From: Lutispora sp003527145
GTDB lineage: Bacteria; Bacillota; Clostridia; Lutisporales; Lutisporaceae
Reading direction: 5' to 3'
DNA: 64,000 nucleotides
Assembly (NCBI GenBank): GCA_029983695.1
Contig: JASBZB010000004.1
Span: 62,001-126,000, forward strand
In this document: in pieces, positions 1 through 9,089 of the stretch
Layout: each line of letters opens with the position of its first letter
Numbering within the stretch: position 1 is the stretch's first letter
The notes under the pieces: generated by a model
Databases searched by the model: none
Told to the model about the DNA's origin: nothing
The model's input: the letters and a program-made list of their open reading frames with translations, nothing else
Program-made: the position numbers and the translations under genes

Positions 1-638
1 ATCTCCGATGTACCTTGCGCATATTTAAGATGTGCGGCTATGTATTCTTCTGTCTGGGATCTGTCGTATTGAGGGATTTCGCACTTGATATCAATGCGCT
101 GACGAATAGCGGCATAACGCTGGAGTTTCAGCTTATCCCATAATTCATTCTGGCCAACAAGGATGAGCGCCATAGGATTTAGAGAGTCCATTTTGTAGTT
201 CATCAGGAAGCGTATTTCCTCAAGAGTCTCCTTGTCCAGCAAATGAGCTTCATCAACGATTGTAACGACATTTTTCCCTTGAACGCCTCGTATGATTTCA
301 AGTTGTTGGTGCAGCTGGCGTTTGGAATCGCCGCGGTAAAACTTTGCTTCTACCCCCAGTTGATCCAGCAAACCTTTGTAGAACCACCTGGGTGTCAATT
401 TCGAATCAGACAGATAGAGTACTTGGTATTTATCGCTGGACAACATAGATGCAAACTTCCTTATGGCGGTGGATTTGCCGCAGCCAACATCCGCTGTGAC
501 CAATGCAAACAATCGTTTTTCTGCTGCAAACTCAAGTCGGCTTAGGGTTTCATCTAACATAGGCGACAGATACAGTCCATCCACTGAAATACTATTGATA
601 AAGGGTGTCTGCTTCATCTCGAAAAATGCTTCATACAT
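1..638 (-). CDS. ExeA/TniB-like transposition AAA ATPase (3' end beyond window)
   Basis: The reverse strand is open from the ATG at 636-638 to the window edge, so about 212 residues are visible and the C-terminus is missing. A Walker A loop GCGKST lies near residue 50 and a Walker B stretch TIVDEAH near residue 115, followed by an arginine-rich part, as in ExeA/TniB/MuB-type AAA ATPases. In Tn7- and Mu-like elements such proteins bind target DNA and activate the transposase; that role is inferred here from the neighbour. The start overlaps the end of the transposase gene by 8 bp, so the two are probably translationally coupled. It lies last in a leftward three-gene module. Confidence 0.85.
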   Translation of the reverse strand, partial: MYEAFFEMKQTPFINSISVDGLYLSPMLDETLSRLEFAAEKRLFALVTADVGCGKSTAIRKFASMLSSDKYQVLYLSDSKLTPRWFYKGLLDQLGVEAKFYRGDSKRQLHQQLEIIRGVQGKNVVTIVDEAHLLDKETLEEIRFLMNYKMDSLNPMALILVGQNELWDKLKLQRYAAIRQRIDIKCEIPQYDRSQTEEYIAAHLKYAQGTSE

Positions 639-1983
639 GGTCAGACACCTCACGGTTCTTTCTGAATACAACAGCAACATCTTGGCGGGTGCGGCCGGAT
701 ATATTGGCTTTGTTTAATCCGTCAAGGAATCTCGAACTCTCAGGCTTAAGCGGAGTCATGCGTTGAGGAAGTCCTGACCTGGTACCGCAGTGTTCCCCAA
801 CCACTTGTTCCTTAGCCATGAAGGGGACAAAATCCGGATGGTGGATTTCGATTTCATTAGCCCAAGACGGATCATAGTGAGCTTCAACTTTTCTGCCGAT
901 GAGCTGCAATCCGATTTCATACCGTTTACCTTCAAAGCTGATGCAACCGGTTTTATCTACAGTACGTTCCTCGCTGTGGAGGAAGGCTTCTGTAAGAGTC
1001 CGCATATCAATAAACTTGAGAGAGCGTTTATCTGTCTTAAACGCAACCTCGGGAGTTATGCCGCCAAGCCCATGATGGGGTGTTTTGTGATAATGGTCAT
1101 CAATCCAGAGCTTTAATAATCTGTTGAGTTCATCCAGTGTTTTTACATCCGTTAAAGCTACTTCTGAAAGAAAGGAATCGATTCTCCTGTTAAAGGCCTC
1201 AATTTTACCCTTTCCTTCAGGATGATAGGGCTTAGCAAACAAAAGCTTTATCCCTAACTGGGTGCAAGCTTTCCCAAGCCAGCTTGATCGGTATTGCTTG
1301 CCGTTATCTACATAGATGGCATCCGGCTTGCCATATTGCATAATGGCAGTTCGTAAAGTATCTTCAATGATTGCAATCTGCTGATGCTCATAGAATTTTG
1401 CAGCCACAATGAATCGGGTGGCATCATCGATAAATGCGGACAGATACACCTGCTTTTTTGCACCATTCTTTCCAATGGATAGATATGGCCCATATTTGAT
1501 ATCTCCTTGGAAAAGCATGCAACGCTGTGACTTTTGAAACCGTCTTGCTGATACACCTTTTTGTGTATAGATCTTCATCTGGTGGGAACCAAAGCCCCGT
1601 TTTTGAAGGTGCCGCTGAAGTGTGCTTCGGCTGACACTGCCTTGGGGCACAATGTTTTCAAGTTCCATAATCCGGATGATATCATTGACAGATCTGCTAG
1701 GGCATTCTCTCCTAAGCTCTATGGCAGTATCGACAATCTCTTGAAAATTCTCTGGAAGCAAGCTGTGCTCCTTGGAGGCAATCTGCTTGGGTTTAAGTCC
1801 ATCAAAACCATCCTTTAAATATGCATCATAATATCTGGAGATGGTTCGGTAGGATATTTCGTGTTGTGCCGCCAGCTTCTTCTTGAGCTCAACAATACTT
1901 TTGGGATCAAGATTTTCGTCTAATAGCGGCATAATAATCATCATCCTGGCAGCCGCTTGACCTTGTGCATCTTGTGTTTTCAT
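631..1983 (-). CDS. DDE (rve-type) transposase of a Mu/Tn552-like element
   Basis: This is a 450-residue integrase-like transposase. The N-terminal third carries helix-turn-helix segments. The rve catalytic core follows, with candidate acidic residues in FQGDIKYG, YVDNGKQY and GKIEAFNRR, which fit a D-D-E triad. The C-terminal part resembles a Mu-type beta barrel. The ATG at 1981-1983 is preferred over the more upstream ATG at 2022 because a GAAAGGAG ribosome site lies only before the downstream one. It sits between a zinc-finger gene upstream and an AAA ATPase downstream, a partner arrangement seen in TniA/TniB- and Mu A/B-type systems. The frame is intact, so the element may still be active. 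Confidence 0.85.
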   Translation of the reverse strand: MKTQDAQGQAAARMMIIMPLLDENLDPKSIVELKKKLAAQHEISYRTISRYYDAYLKDGFDGLKPKQIASKEHSLLPENFQEIVDTAIELRRECPSRSVNDIIRIMELENIVPQGSVSRSTLQRHLQKRGFGSHQMKIYTQKGVSARRFQKSQRCMLFQGDIKYGPYLSIGKNGAKKQVYLSAFIDDATRFIVAAKFYEHQQIAIIEDTLRTAIMQYGKPDAIYVDNGKQYRSSWLGKACTQLGIKLLFAKPYHPEGKGKIEAFNRRIDSFLSEVALTDVKTLDELNRLLKLWIDDHYHKTPHHGLGGITPEVAFKTDKRSLKFIDMRTLTEAFLHSEERTVDKTGCISFEGKRYEIGLQLIGRKVEAHYDPSWANEIEIHHPDFVPFMAKEQVVGEHCGTRSGLPQRMTPLKPESSRFLDGLNKANISGRTRQDVAVVFRKNREVSDHV

Positions 1984-2028
1984 AAAGTATCCGCTCCTTT
2001 CATTTCTTTCTATGAAGAGCATAATACT

Positions 2029-2499
2029 TTATGGCCATGGACAAAATGCAAACTGGGTGTGTATCGGTAATTCCCTGTTGATCATTGCCTTGTTGACAAA
2101 GCGTAACCAGCCGGGTTCGTGTTTTCGTATAAAATCGAGTAAAGAATCCTGCTTGAAAAGAGGATAATTAACGCCATAATGCCGGGACCATAAGGCATGC
2201 AATGTTCCCTCAATATGATCCTTAAGGTTTTGAAACTCAGCACGCCATCGCTTCAGTGTACTTTCATCGGCATTAGGATTTTCTTTAGATCTGTCAATCT
2301 CAGCTTGAATAGCATCAGCTTCATAATGCTTGTACGGCTGCATGCAGTCCGGCAACTCGGTATGAAGCTTGCCGCAGGTTTTACAATGCAATCGTCGTAA
2401 TCGATATGTCTTTACAACAATATCATCAGTAGTACATATTAGCTTGCGATACTTGGTATCTCTGACCTTTAGCTCACCGGAGCATATAGGACAGATCAA
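2029..2499 (-). CDS. DUF6431-like zinc-binding protein of the transposon
   Basis: This 156-residue protein begins with CPICSGEL and has a second pair in HCKTCGKL, so a four-cysteine zinc ribbon at residues 3-43 is likely. The remainder is charged and helical. The sequence recalls proteins annotated as DUF6431 that travel with DDE transposases in Clostridia; I recognise the family from memory only. The start is a TTG codon with a weak AAAGAG site. It is first in a leftward operon with the transposase and ATPase. A plausible job is binding the transposon ends or target, but nothing in the sequence proves this. Confidence 0.6.
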   Translation of the reverse strand: MICPICSGELKVRDTKYRKLICTTDDIVVKTYRLRRLHCKTCGKLHTELPDCMQPYKHYEADAIQAEIDRSKENPNADESTLKRWRAEFQNLKDHIEGTLHALWSRHYGVNYPLFKQDSLLDFIRKHEPGWLRFVNKAMINRELPIHTQFAFCPWP

Positions 2500-2548
2500 T
2501 GGCTCTTTACTCTTTATGAAAAATATTTAATTTCTCATTGAAAAATGT

Positions 2549-2633
2549 TTCGTAATGTGTTACTATAACCATGTTTTATGGGGCACCGCATTACGGACAA
2601 CTACCTTGCTGGGGAGAGTTCGCAATGTGGTGC
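2549..2633. repeat. Three copies of a 15-bp motif, probable transposase binding sites
   Basis: The motif TYCGYAATGYGKTRC occurs at 2549-2563 (+), 2583-2597 (-) and 2619-2633 (+), just upstream of the transposon operon. Multiple, partly inverted short sites near an end are typical of Mu/Tn7/Tn552-like transposons. The exact terminus is not identifiable; it probably lies between 2640 and 2770, a stretch in which I see no gene. Confidence 0.6.
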
Positions 2634-2820
2634 TTTCTATTTCACCTCAATACCAGTTGATGGAATTATCCTCACTAGTATTCTAACGAACTATCTGCGG
2701 CAAAACAAGGGAGCAAAACTCGCCGCTCCCGGACATTGTCACTGAGCAACTAGCAGCCAATTTAGCTTAGCAGAAACAACAGACTATTATGCCACAATTA
2801 AGATATCTATTGATGCTTCT

Positions 2821-4179
2821 ATGCTTAATGTTTTTATCAATGAACAAACTCAAACAATTGATATAGTCTTAAAATATAGTGCTGCAGACTTATGCGAGAG
2901 TTCTCATCCGAGTGAAAGATATGAATATATTTCTTATGAAGAACAATATATTGTTGCACTCCAGTTTTTGTTTAAAAAAATTGGTATAAGACCAGTAATT
3001 GAACTTGACTTTGATATGTGTGGGGCTAATCATCTTATCCAGTTTAATAACTTGGGCTTACATAAAAATAGCTATGAGCTCATACTTAGAACAATTATTG
3101 ATAACAGAGAAGCTCTTTTACTGAACGTTTTTCCTGATGAAGATTATAAAAAACTGCTACAGGATGGGCTTAAAAATTTCCCTGAAGAGTCAACCGAATA
3201 TATAGAACAGAAGCAAATCCTTATTGCAGAGGTTAATGCGAAATATGAGCAATATCTAAATTTGCACGAGTTTAAAAGAATTAAACAAATAGATGTATTG
3301 TATAAACAAATAGAAAATTTCGAGAATATCGGTTATGTAATGATAAACGAGGAAAAAACAGTTCTAATGGGGCTTTCTACAGAAGAACCAGAGTTTCTTT
3401 TTGAACTGTTAGGAAATGAACCTAACTCTATAATTGATAGTTTTTACTATGGAAAAAATGTTTTTTTAGCAAGAAGTCAAGACTTTATTTTTGCAGTTCC
3501 TACAAAGTATATCAGAATGTTTGATATGCTAGAAGATATACTAGATATAGGTCCTTTAACATACAAGGAATATTATACTGACCGAAAGAGGTATTTATAT
3601 ATTAAAAATGACATAATATGGACTGCAATAATGAGAGTTGCTCGAAATGAAGAAGCAATGAACAATGAATATAAATATTTAGTGGAGTCAATCAATTCTT
3701 TTTCACCATTTTCACCTAAGAAAATGAATTTTTCAATAGACTGGGAATCAATTTCTTATGCAGATTTCGAAAAACTATGTAGGGATCTGTTGGAAAAATT
3801 GAAATTTAAAGATGTTAAAAATTATGGTAAAGCAAATGCAGCAGATGGTGGAAGAGATATAGAGGCGTATGAGATATACGATACTATAGCAGGACTAGAA
3901 AAGAAAAAATGGTTATTTCAATGCAAACACTTAAATAGAAGCCTAAATAAAAAGGATTTATTGGGTATTCGTGACTTAATTGAACAATATAATGTCGATG
4001 CTTTTGGAGTACTTTGCACTAAGAGTTTTACCCCGGAAGCAATTGATTATTTAAATTCTTATAATGAAAAACGAATCTCAATTATCTTTTGGTCAGGTGA
4101 AGATATCGAACGTAAGCTGGATCATTATCCTGAGCTCATTACGAAATATGGTCTAAAGATTAAGAGTGTAAAATGCTGA
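2821..4179 (+). CDS. Mrr-like restriction endonuclease, probably 5'-truncated
   Basis: The last 140 of 452 residues form a restriction-endonuclease-fold domain of the Mrr_cat type: SYADFEKLCRDLL, then the putative catalytic D-(Q/E)xK elements DGGRDIEAYE and FQCKH near residues 345 and 369. The N-terminal 300 residues are not recognised. Known relatives cleave modified or foreign DNA. The first ATG at 2821 has no ribosome site, and the same frame stays open back to a stop at 2743-2745 with coding-like sequence but no start codon. I infer that transposon insertion removed the 5' end. A small zinc-ribbon gene follows after 19 bp. AT-rich codon use differs from the surface-protein genes further on and suggests transfer. 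Confidence 0.7.
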   Translation: MLNVFINEQTQTIDIVLKYSAADLCESSHPSERYEYISYEEQYIVALQFLFKKIGIRPVIELDFDMCGANHLIQFNNLGLHKNSYELILRTIIDNREALLLNVFPDEDYKKLLQDGLKNFPEESTEYIEQKQILIAEVNAKYEQYLNLHEFKRIKQIDVLYKQIENFENIGYVMINEEKTVLMGLSTEEPEFLFELLGNEPNSIIDSFYYGKNVFLARSQDFIFAVPTKYIRMFDMLEDILDIGPLTYKEYYTDRKRYLYIKNDIIWTAIMRVARNEEAMNNEYKYLVESINSFSPFSPKKMNFSIDWESISYADFEKLCRDLLEKLKFKDVKNYGKANAADGGRDIEAYEIYDTIAGLEKKKWLFQCKHLNRSLNKKDLLGIRDLIEQYNVDAFGVLCTKSFTPEAIDYLNSYNEKRISIIFWSGEDIERKLDHYPELITKYGLKIKSVKC

Positions 4180-4198
4180 TAGGTGAGGAGGTAGAAGT

Positions 4199-4768
4199 AT
4201 GCTTACTGTTGAGCAGTATATTTCGCAGATGAAGGTAAGCGTAAAATACGCTTACTTAATTTCTACCGATGATGATGCTCTTAGGCTATTTAAACTTGAT
4301 AATACTTGTGTTTTATGCGAAAATAGTTGAATATTCCGGGGCACTTTGAGCCACCTGTCCGGTCGTTGAGAGCCACCCTTCCGTTTAGAGGGAGCCATTG
4401 ATGATTTCAGGTATATTCCGCATTTATTCCACAATCCACTTTACAACGAGCCTCTTATGCCATGTACTACGGCATCACAGGCATACACCATTTCCGAGCA
4501 AGGAGAAGGGCTCTGTAAGGATGCTGATGCCTTGCACAAAGTGTAACATGGCATTCCTCATTGTAAAGTGGCTTTTGCGGCATAAACGCTTTGTGTGGTT
4601 TTTAATCCGGAACGATGGCTCTGCCGGTCCGGAAGAGTGGCTCACTATAAACCGGACAGGTGGCTCCGCCACGCCGGAATATTCAATAGCAAAAAGACAG
4701 ATGAACATATTTTCTTTATGAATAGGAAAGTATGTAAGAGATGTATAGATGAATTAAAATCTTTGTAG
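4199..4768 (+). pseudogene. Small zinc-ribbon gene split by a 360-bp insertion
   Basis: An ORF starts at the ATG 4199-4201 behind GAGGAGG, 19 bp after the nuclease gene. It reads into CVLCENS and is closed by a TGA formed at the insertion boundary. Removing 4327-4686 and one copy of the TAG duplication restores a 68-residue frame ending at 4768. That frame carries CVLC in the first half and CKRC in the second, a four-cysteine zinc ribbon. The reconstruction is exact in frame. The product was probably co-expressed with the Mrr-like nuclease, perhaps as a DNA-binding partner; the function itself is not known. Confidence 0.75.
4327..4686. mobile_element. 360-bp non-autonomous element (MITE) with TAG target duplication
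   Basis: The ends are perfect 13-bp inverted repeats (TTGAATATTCCGG at 4327-4339, its complement at 4674-4686). Similarity continues inward through a second block GAGCCACCTGTCCGGT near each end. It is flanked by TAG at 4324-4326 and 4687-4689. No transposase is encoded; the interior has its own inverted repeat (CCACTTTACAA / TTGTAAAGTGG). The end sequence recalls IS21-type elements from memory, so it may be mobilised in trans by one. Confidence 0.85.
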
Positions 4769-4959
4769 ATATGTCAATGCTATTCTAAATCTATATTCTT
4801 GTTGATAAAACAGTAATTTTTATAAGTGGGTAATAATCCCATATTGATTGTCAAGTAAATTTGATTACTTTTTTTAGCATAATTCTAATTAGTTGTCAGT
4901 TTTTATTGTAAATCAATAATAGTTATCGATAGATTTTTATATAAAGGGGAGTGATACGC

Positions 4960-5763
4960 TTGAGAGCTTCACATAAACAATTTATTGCTATTATAATACC
5001 CCTGCTCTTATTGCTGACTTCCGGTGTATATGCAGCTGATGCTCTATATCGGTTCATGCACAATGATCATGATGCATTGATTATCGGTGAGATAGTAAGT
5101 ATAGAGGAAGATAGTATAAAGGTTCGGGTAGAAAAGAGTATCGTAAGCGCCAAGGATCTTTACGCAAATCAACCCAAAAAGCAGTTGAAGCTGACTGAAG
5201 CGGAGATAATATCGCCATTTAAGTACGTCTTCTTTAATGATGATAATGATAGCAGCAAAGCCAATCCTTCATTGGGAGATTATGTGCTTATGTCTATTCT
5301 TAATTCCGGAAAGGGTTTTAAAAATGCTTGGGGAGCTTATAAGGTGGATAGCCTTGACTATAAAAATTTATCGATAACCTTACCTGATAACCCAAGCATA
5401 TGGAAGCAAATGGATGCAGCAGCAATCAAAGCCTTTGTGAACAGCGACGGACAAATCACCGAGTTTTCATTCGATGGAGATACCAAAACTGTACGATCAG
5501 GTGAAAGTATTATTTTTGACGGAAATGATGAGGATGCAGATGACATTATTCCGGATGACGGAGCAGATATATCCAAACCACCTGTAGATGAGAAAGAAAT
5601 CAGCTCTTCAATAGGTATAATTGGCGGTGCTGATGGACCAACCTCAATATTTATTGCCGGAAATCTCCTGAAAACACTTGTAGTTCCAATAATTGCGTAT
5701 TCGGTTATAATCTTTGGGATTGGCTTTTCAGTCGGATATATTGTTAAAGGGAGGAAACTATAA
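4960..5763 (+). CDS. Secreted, C-terminally anchored protein with GGADGPT motif
   Basis: The product is about 267 residues with an N-terminal signal peptide or anchor, a central beta-rich extracytoplasmic domain, an acidic linker and a final transmembrane segment followed by KGRKL. The TTG at 4960 is preferred over the GTG at 4951 because the AAAGGGGAG site is too close to the latter. Just before the last helix is IGGADGPTSIFIAG, which closely resembles a conserved motif of the beta subunit of sodium-pumping decarboxylases. The rest of that subunit is absent, so this is not a decarboxylase. It lies alone upstream of the acetylation genes. No function is assigned. Confidence 0.7.
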   Translation: MRASHKQFIAIIIPLLLLLTSGVYAADALYRFMHNDHDALIIGEIVSIEEDSIKVRVEKSIVSAKDLYANQPKKQLKLTEAEIISPFKYVFFNDDNDSSKANPSLGDYVLMSILNSGKGFKNAWGAYKVDSLDYKNLSITLPDNPSIWKQMDAAAIKAFVNSDGQITEFSFDGDTKTVRSGESIIFDGNDEDADDIIPDDGADISKPPVDEKEISSSIGIIGGADGPTSIFIAGNLLKTLVVPIIAYSVIIFGIGFSVGYIVKGRKL

Positions 5764-6019
5764 AAACCATAACATGTTTGCATGGGACTTTTTTAAATTA
5801 TGATTTTTTGTATTATCAAGGCATGCTGAACCATGACGGGAATTGAAAGTTTTATCCTGCAGTATACTTTTTAGGGAACAATTAATAGGGTTATGCGTCT
5901 AGTAATATAAGGTGTATAATTAAAGAAGATATTCTTGTGAGTAAAAGCAAATTTATATCTTAAAATTTCTTAGATGGTAAATATAACAGATGTAAAATGG
6001 ATGTCAGGGGGCAATGTTG

Positions 6020-7435
6020 GTGGTATTTTCCAGCTTGTTTTTTCTTTGCGTTTTTTTACCTATCAGTTTGGGTATTTATTATATTATAAAAAACAGAACC
6101 TACCGAAATTGTATATTAATTCTTACTTCATTATTGTTTTATGCATGGGGTGAGCCTATATGGGTCACTATCCTTATTTCTTTGACATTCCTAAATTGTT
6201 TCATAGGTCTGGCAGCAGAGAAAAACAGGAAAAACCGGAAGGGCAAGATATCGGTTGCCATGTCAGTGACCACATCTCTCCTGATTTTGATCTTTTTCAA
6301 ATACTCAGATTTCATTATAGATAATGTAAATGGTATTTTTGGTACAAGCCTTCATATGATGAAAATTAGCCTTCCCATAGGGATATCCTTTTATACCTTT
6401 CAAATTATTTCATATGTAATTGATGTTTATAAAGGAGAGGTAGATGCACAAAAATCTCCTTTTAAACTGCTGCTTTACGTTTCATTGTTTCCTCAGCTTA
6501 TTGCGGGACCCATTGTGCGGTATAAAGACATTGCGGAAGATATCGATAATAGGGTTGAGACGGCAGCAGAGTTTAATTATGGTGTAAGCCGTTTCATAGT
6601 GGGTCTTGGGAAGAAGGTAATCATAGCAAATACTGCCGGAAAGACTGCAGAAGTCTTCATGGCAACAGACTATACAAGACTTTCCGTATTGGGAGCTTGG
6701 TTCGGCATTTTGCTTTTTGCTATTCAAATTTATTTTGATTTTTCCGGCTATTCGGATATGGCAATAGGACTGGGCAAAATGTTTGGTTTTACATATAAGG
6801 AGAATTTCAACTATCCTTACATATCAAGATCAGTGACTGAATTTTGGAGAAGATGGCACATTTCACTGAGCAGCTTTTTCAGGGATTATCTTTACATACC
6901 TTTAGGCGGGAATAGAAGGCATAAGCTTAGAAATCTATTTATTGTTTGGCTGTTAACTGGATTATGGCACGGAGCCAGTTGGAATTTTATTATCTGGGGA
7001 TTGTACTATTTTATTTTGCTATTTATCGAAAAATTATTTCTTAATAGGCTGCTTGAAAAAATACCCGCAATTTTTTCAGCAATATATCTTTGGTTTGCAG
7101 TGCTGGTGGGGTGGGTATTCTTTTACCATACCGATTTAAGCCAGGCTGTGCATTTTATTGGAATCATGTTCGGTGCGAAAAATGCACCTATTACCACACC
7201 GGAAGTAAGTATTTGTTTACGAAACAATGCTGTATTTCTTGTTATTGCCTTTATTGGATGCACACCTGCACTTAAGCTATTTTATCAAAGAATTAAATCA
7301 TGTGCCCAAAATGTCAAAGGTGCTCTAATTTTAGAATCCTTTATAAAGCCGATTTTTAATGTATGTGTATTGATACTGTCTATTATTTTTTTGGTGGGAC
7401 AGTCATACAACCCATTTTTATATTTTAGGTTTTAA
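6020..7435 (+). CDS. MBOAT-family O-acyltransferase, AlgI/DltB-like
   Basis: This is a 471-residue multi-pass membrane protein of the MBOAT family. Conserved family elements are FWRRWHISLSSFFRDYLYIP, with a histidine at about residue 280, and GLWHGASWNF, with the likely catalytic histidine at about 317. AlgI-type proteins move acetyl groups across the membrane onto an extracellular polysaccharide or wall polymer. I chose the GTG at 6020 because the protein then begins MVFSSLFFL, the usual start of AlgI proteins, and the AGGGGG site is correctly spaced; the ATG at 6014 is too close to it. The DHHW-motif partner follows after 63 bp, as in alginate-type acetylation pairs. The polymer is unknown, since no polysaccharide synthase is nearby. 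Confidence 0.9.
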   Translation: MVFSSLFFLCVFLPISLGIYYIIKNRTYRNCILILTSLLFYAWGEPIWVTILISLTFLNCFIGLAAEKNRKNRKGKISVAMSVTTSLLILIFFKYSDFIIDNVNGIFGTSLHMMKISLPIGISFYTFQIISYVIDVYKGEVDAQKSPFKLLLYVSLFPQLIAGPIVRYKDIAEDIDNRVETAAEFNYGVSRFIVGLGKKVIIANTAGKTAEVFMATDYTRLSVLGAWFGILLFAIQIYFDFSGYSDMAIGLGKMFGFTYKENFNYPYISRSVTEFWRRWHISLSSFFRDYLYIPLGGNRRHKLRNLFIVWLLTGLWHGASWNFIIWGLYYFILLFIEKLFLNRLLEKIPAIFSAIYLWFAVLVGWVFFYHTDLSQAVHFIGIMFGAKNAPITTPEVSICLRNNAVFLVIAFIGCTPALKLFYQRIKSCAQNVKGALILESFIKPIFNVCVLILSIIFLVGQSYNPFLYFRF

Positions 7436-7498
7436 TGAATATATTTAGATTATTTGATGTTTTGAGAATGATTGACATAATTTTGTGGAGGAGAATAT

Positions 7499-8851
7499 AT
7501 GAAGAGGTTCAAAATTGACACAATACTGTTTATAATAATAATTTCAATTTTGGGCATATCAAATTTGCTTAATTTTGATAAGCCTTCGATTTCCAAGCTG
7601 GAAAACAGAGCTCTTAAGCGTAAGCCCCAGTTTTCATTGGCAGAACTGTTTAGAGGCAGCTATTTGAAGGATTTTGAGGAATATTACAGCGATACTTTTA
7701 TCCTAAGGGACAACCTGTTAAAGATTAACAGAGACCTGCGATATGCCGTAGAATTCTTAGGCTCGGATATTTCCCTGGTAACTGCCTACGAGGATATTCA
7801 GATGCCTGATAAAAAGAGTGCAGCAGAAAAAGCAGAAGTCTTGCATCCCGAAACTGCACAATCTATATCCGATGGTAACACTCCTTCACAAACAGAATCA
7901 TCAATTCCCGAACCAAAAGCTGAGGAAGAATTAAATAAGGATTTCGGGGACGGGAAGGATGTCGGCTATTGGCTGGTAGTGGACGGTAAGGCTGTTCAGC
8001 TGTTCAAGTTCAATAAAGAAAATTTTGAATACTATTCCCAGGTTCTTAATAAATTCAGTGAGAAGCTGGGAAGCGATGTGAAGATATATTCAATGATACC
8101 TCCGACTGCGGCGAATTTTATGATACTAAAAAGATACAAGGGGATTACTGATTCACAAAATGATGCGCTTGCTTTTTTGAAAAGCAAGCTTGATAAAAAT
8201 ATTTCTTTTGTAAATGTTTATGATCCGCTTAACGAGCATAAGGAAGAGTATATATACTTTAGGACTGATCATCACTGGACAGCTCTTGGAGCATATTATG
8301 CTTATGCTTCCTTTATGAAAGCTACGGGAGAAGAGCCTATAGCTTTGGAACAGTATGAATCAATAAATCTGGGTGACTATCTGGGAAGCTCATATACAAA
8401 GACATTGGACAAGAGTCTTGAAAAAAATCCGGATAATGTTGTAGCCTATAAGCCTTTTACTGATAATGAGTACTTTATGTATTACGGAACGGATGAGAAA
8501 AAAGCAGATATTATCGATATGAAATATGCCGATGATATAAAAAATAAATATTTAGCATTCATGAGTACAGGGGGAGCTACCTGGAGCGTAGTTAAAACTG
8601 ATGTCAACAACGGGAAAAAGATAATGGTGGTGAAGGATTCATTTGGCAATGTCTTGATACCGTTCCTGCTTCCCCACTATGAGGAGATTTATGTTGTAGA
8701 TGCCAGGTTTTATAGTAAAAGCGTAACGGGTAAAAATATAGTGCAGTTTATAGAGGACAAAGGAATAAATGAGTTATTGTTCGTTATTTATATGGAAGAT
8801 GTGAATTGGCATAAGTTTATGCAAGGTGTAGAAAATCTTCTGGGCAGTTAG
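7499..8851 (+). CDS. AlgJ/AlgX-like DHHW-motif acetylation protein
   Basis: This 450-residue protein has one N-terminal membrane segment (about residues 7-25), a low-complexity Ala/Glu/Pro linker at about 105-145 and an extracytoplasmic SGNH-hydrolase-like domain. The signature TDHHWTALGAY places D257 and H259 as likely catalytic residues, and KDSFGNVLIPFL gives the serine region. Such proteins finish transfer of acetyl groups delivered by the adjacent MBOAT protein to a glycan outside the cell. The start is the ATG at 7499 with GGAGGAG upstream. Together with the gene at 6020 it forms a two-gene operon ending at the terminator near 8960. Confidence 0.85.
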   Translation: MKRFKIDTILFIIIISILGISNLLNFDKPSISKLENRALKRKPQFSLAELFRGSYLKDFEEYYSDTFILRDNLLKINRDLRYAVEFLGSDISLVTAYEDIQMPDKKSAAEKAEVLHPETAQSISDGNTPSQTESSIPEPKAEEELNKDFGDGKDVGYWLVVDGKAVQLFKFNKENFEYYSQVLNKFSEKLGSDVKIYSMIPPTAANFMILKRYKGITDSQNDALAFLKSKLDKNISFVNVYDPLNEHKEEYIYFRTDHHWTALGAYYAYASFMKATGEEPIALEQYESINLGDYLGSSYTKTLDKSLEKNPDNVVAYKPFTDNEYFMYYGTDEKKADIIDMKYADDIKNKYLAFMSTGGATWSVVKTDVNNGKKIMVVKDSFGNVLIPFLLPHYEEIYVVDARFYSKSVTGKNIVQFIEDKGINELLFVIYMEDVNWHKFMQGVENLLGS

Positions 8852-8957
8852 ATTCATTAAATTCAATACAATAGGAATTGGGTTTCTTATGGAAAACGCA
8901 ATGAAAGCAGCTGCTAATTTATATCAAAATTATAGTTATTAGACATACATATAAATT

Positions 8958-8995
8958 AACAGACTGGGAATTTTGATTCCTGGTCTGTTCTTGCT
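8958..8995 (+). terminator. Hairpin terminator after the acetylation genes
   Basis: AACAGAC with the complementary GTCTGTT at 8983-8989 forms a stem closed by GGGAA/TTCC; a T-rich tail follows. It separates the acetylation operon from the methyltransferase gene. A 17-codon ORF at about 8889-8942 before it has no clear ribosome site and is not called. Confidence 0.65.
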
Positions 8996-9089
8996 TTGTT
9001 TAAATCCAATTTTGACATTGCCGGCATTGCAAAAGCTTGCAAGATTATAGTACAATGATAGAAAACATATGCGCAGGAGGAATTAAGAT

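Noticed and set aside
463..717. Forward ORF containing IGDRYSPSTEILL
   Set aside because: It is the complement of the ATPase and transposase genes, which have clear Walker and DDE motifs on the other strand.
2640..2770. A defined right terminus of the transposon
   Set aside because: Several CA/TG dinucleotides could be the end, but there is no second end in the window to compare and no clear target duplication.
8889..8942. 17-codon ORF after the AlgJ-like gene
   Set aside because: It has no ribosome site at proper spacing and lies in an AT-rich 3' region before a terminator.
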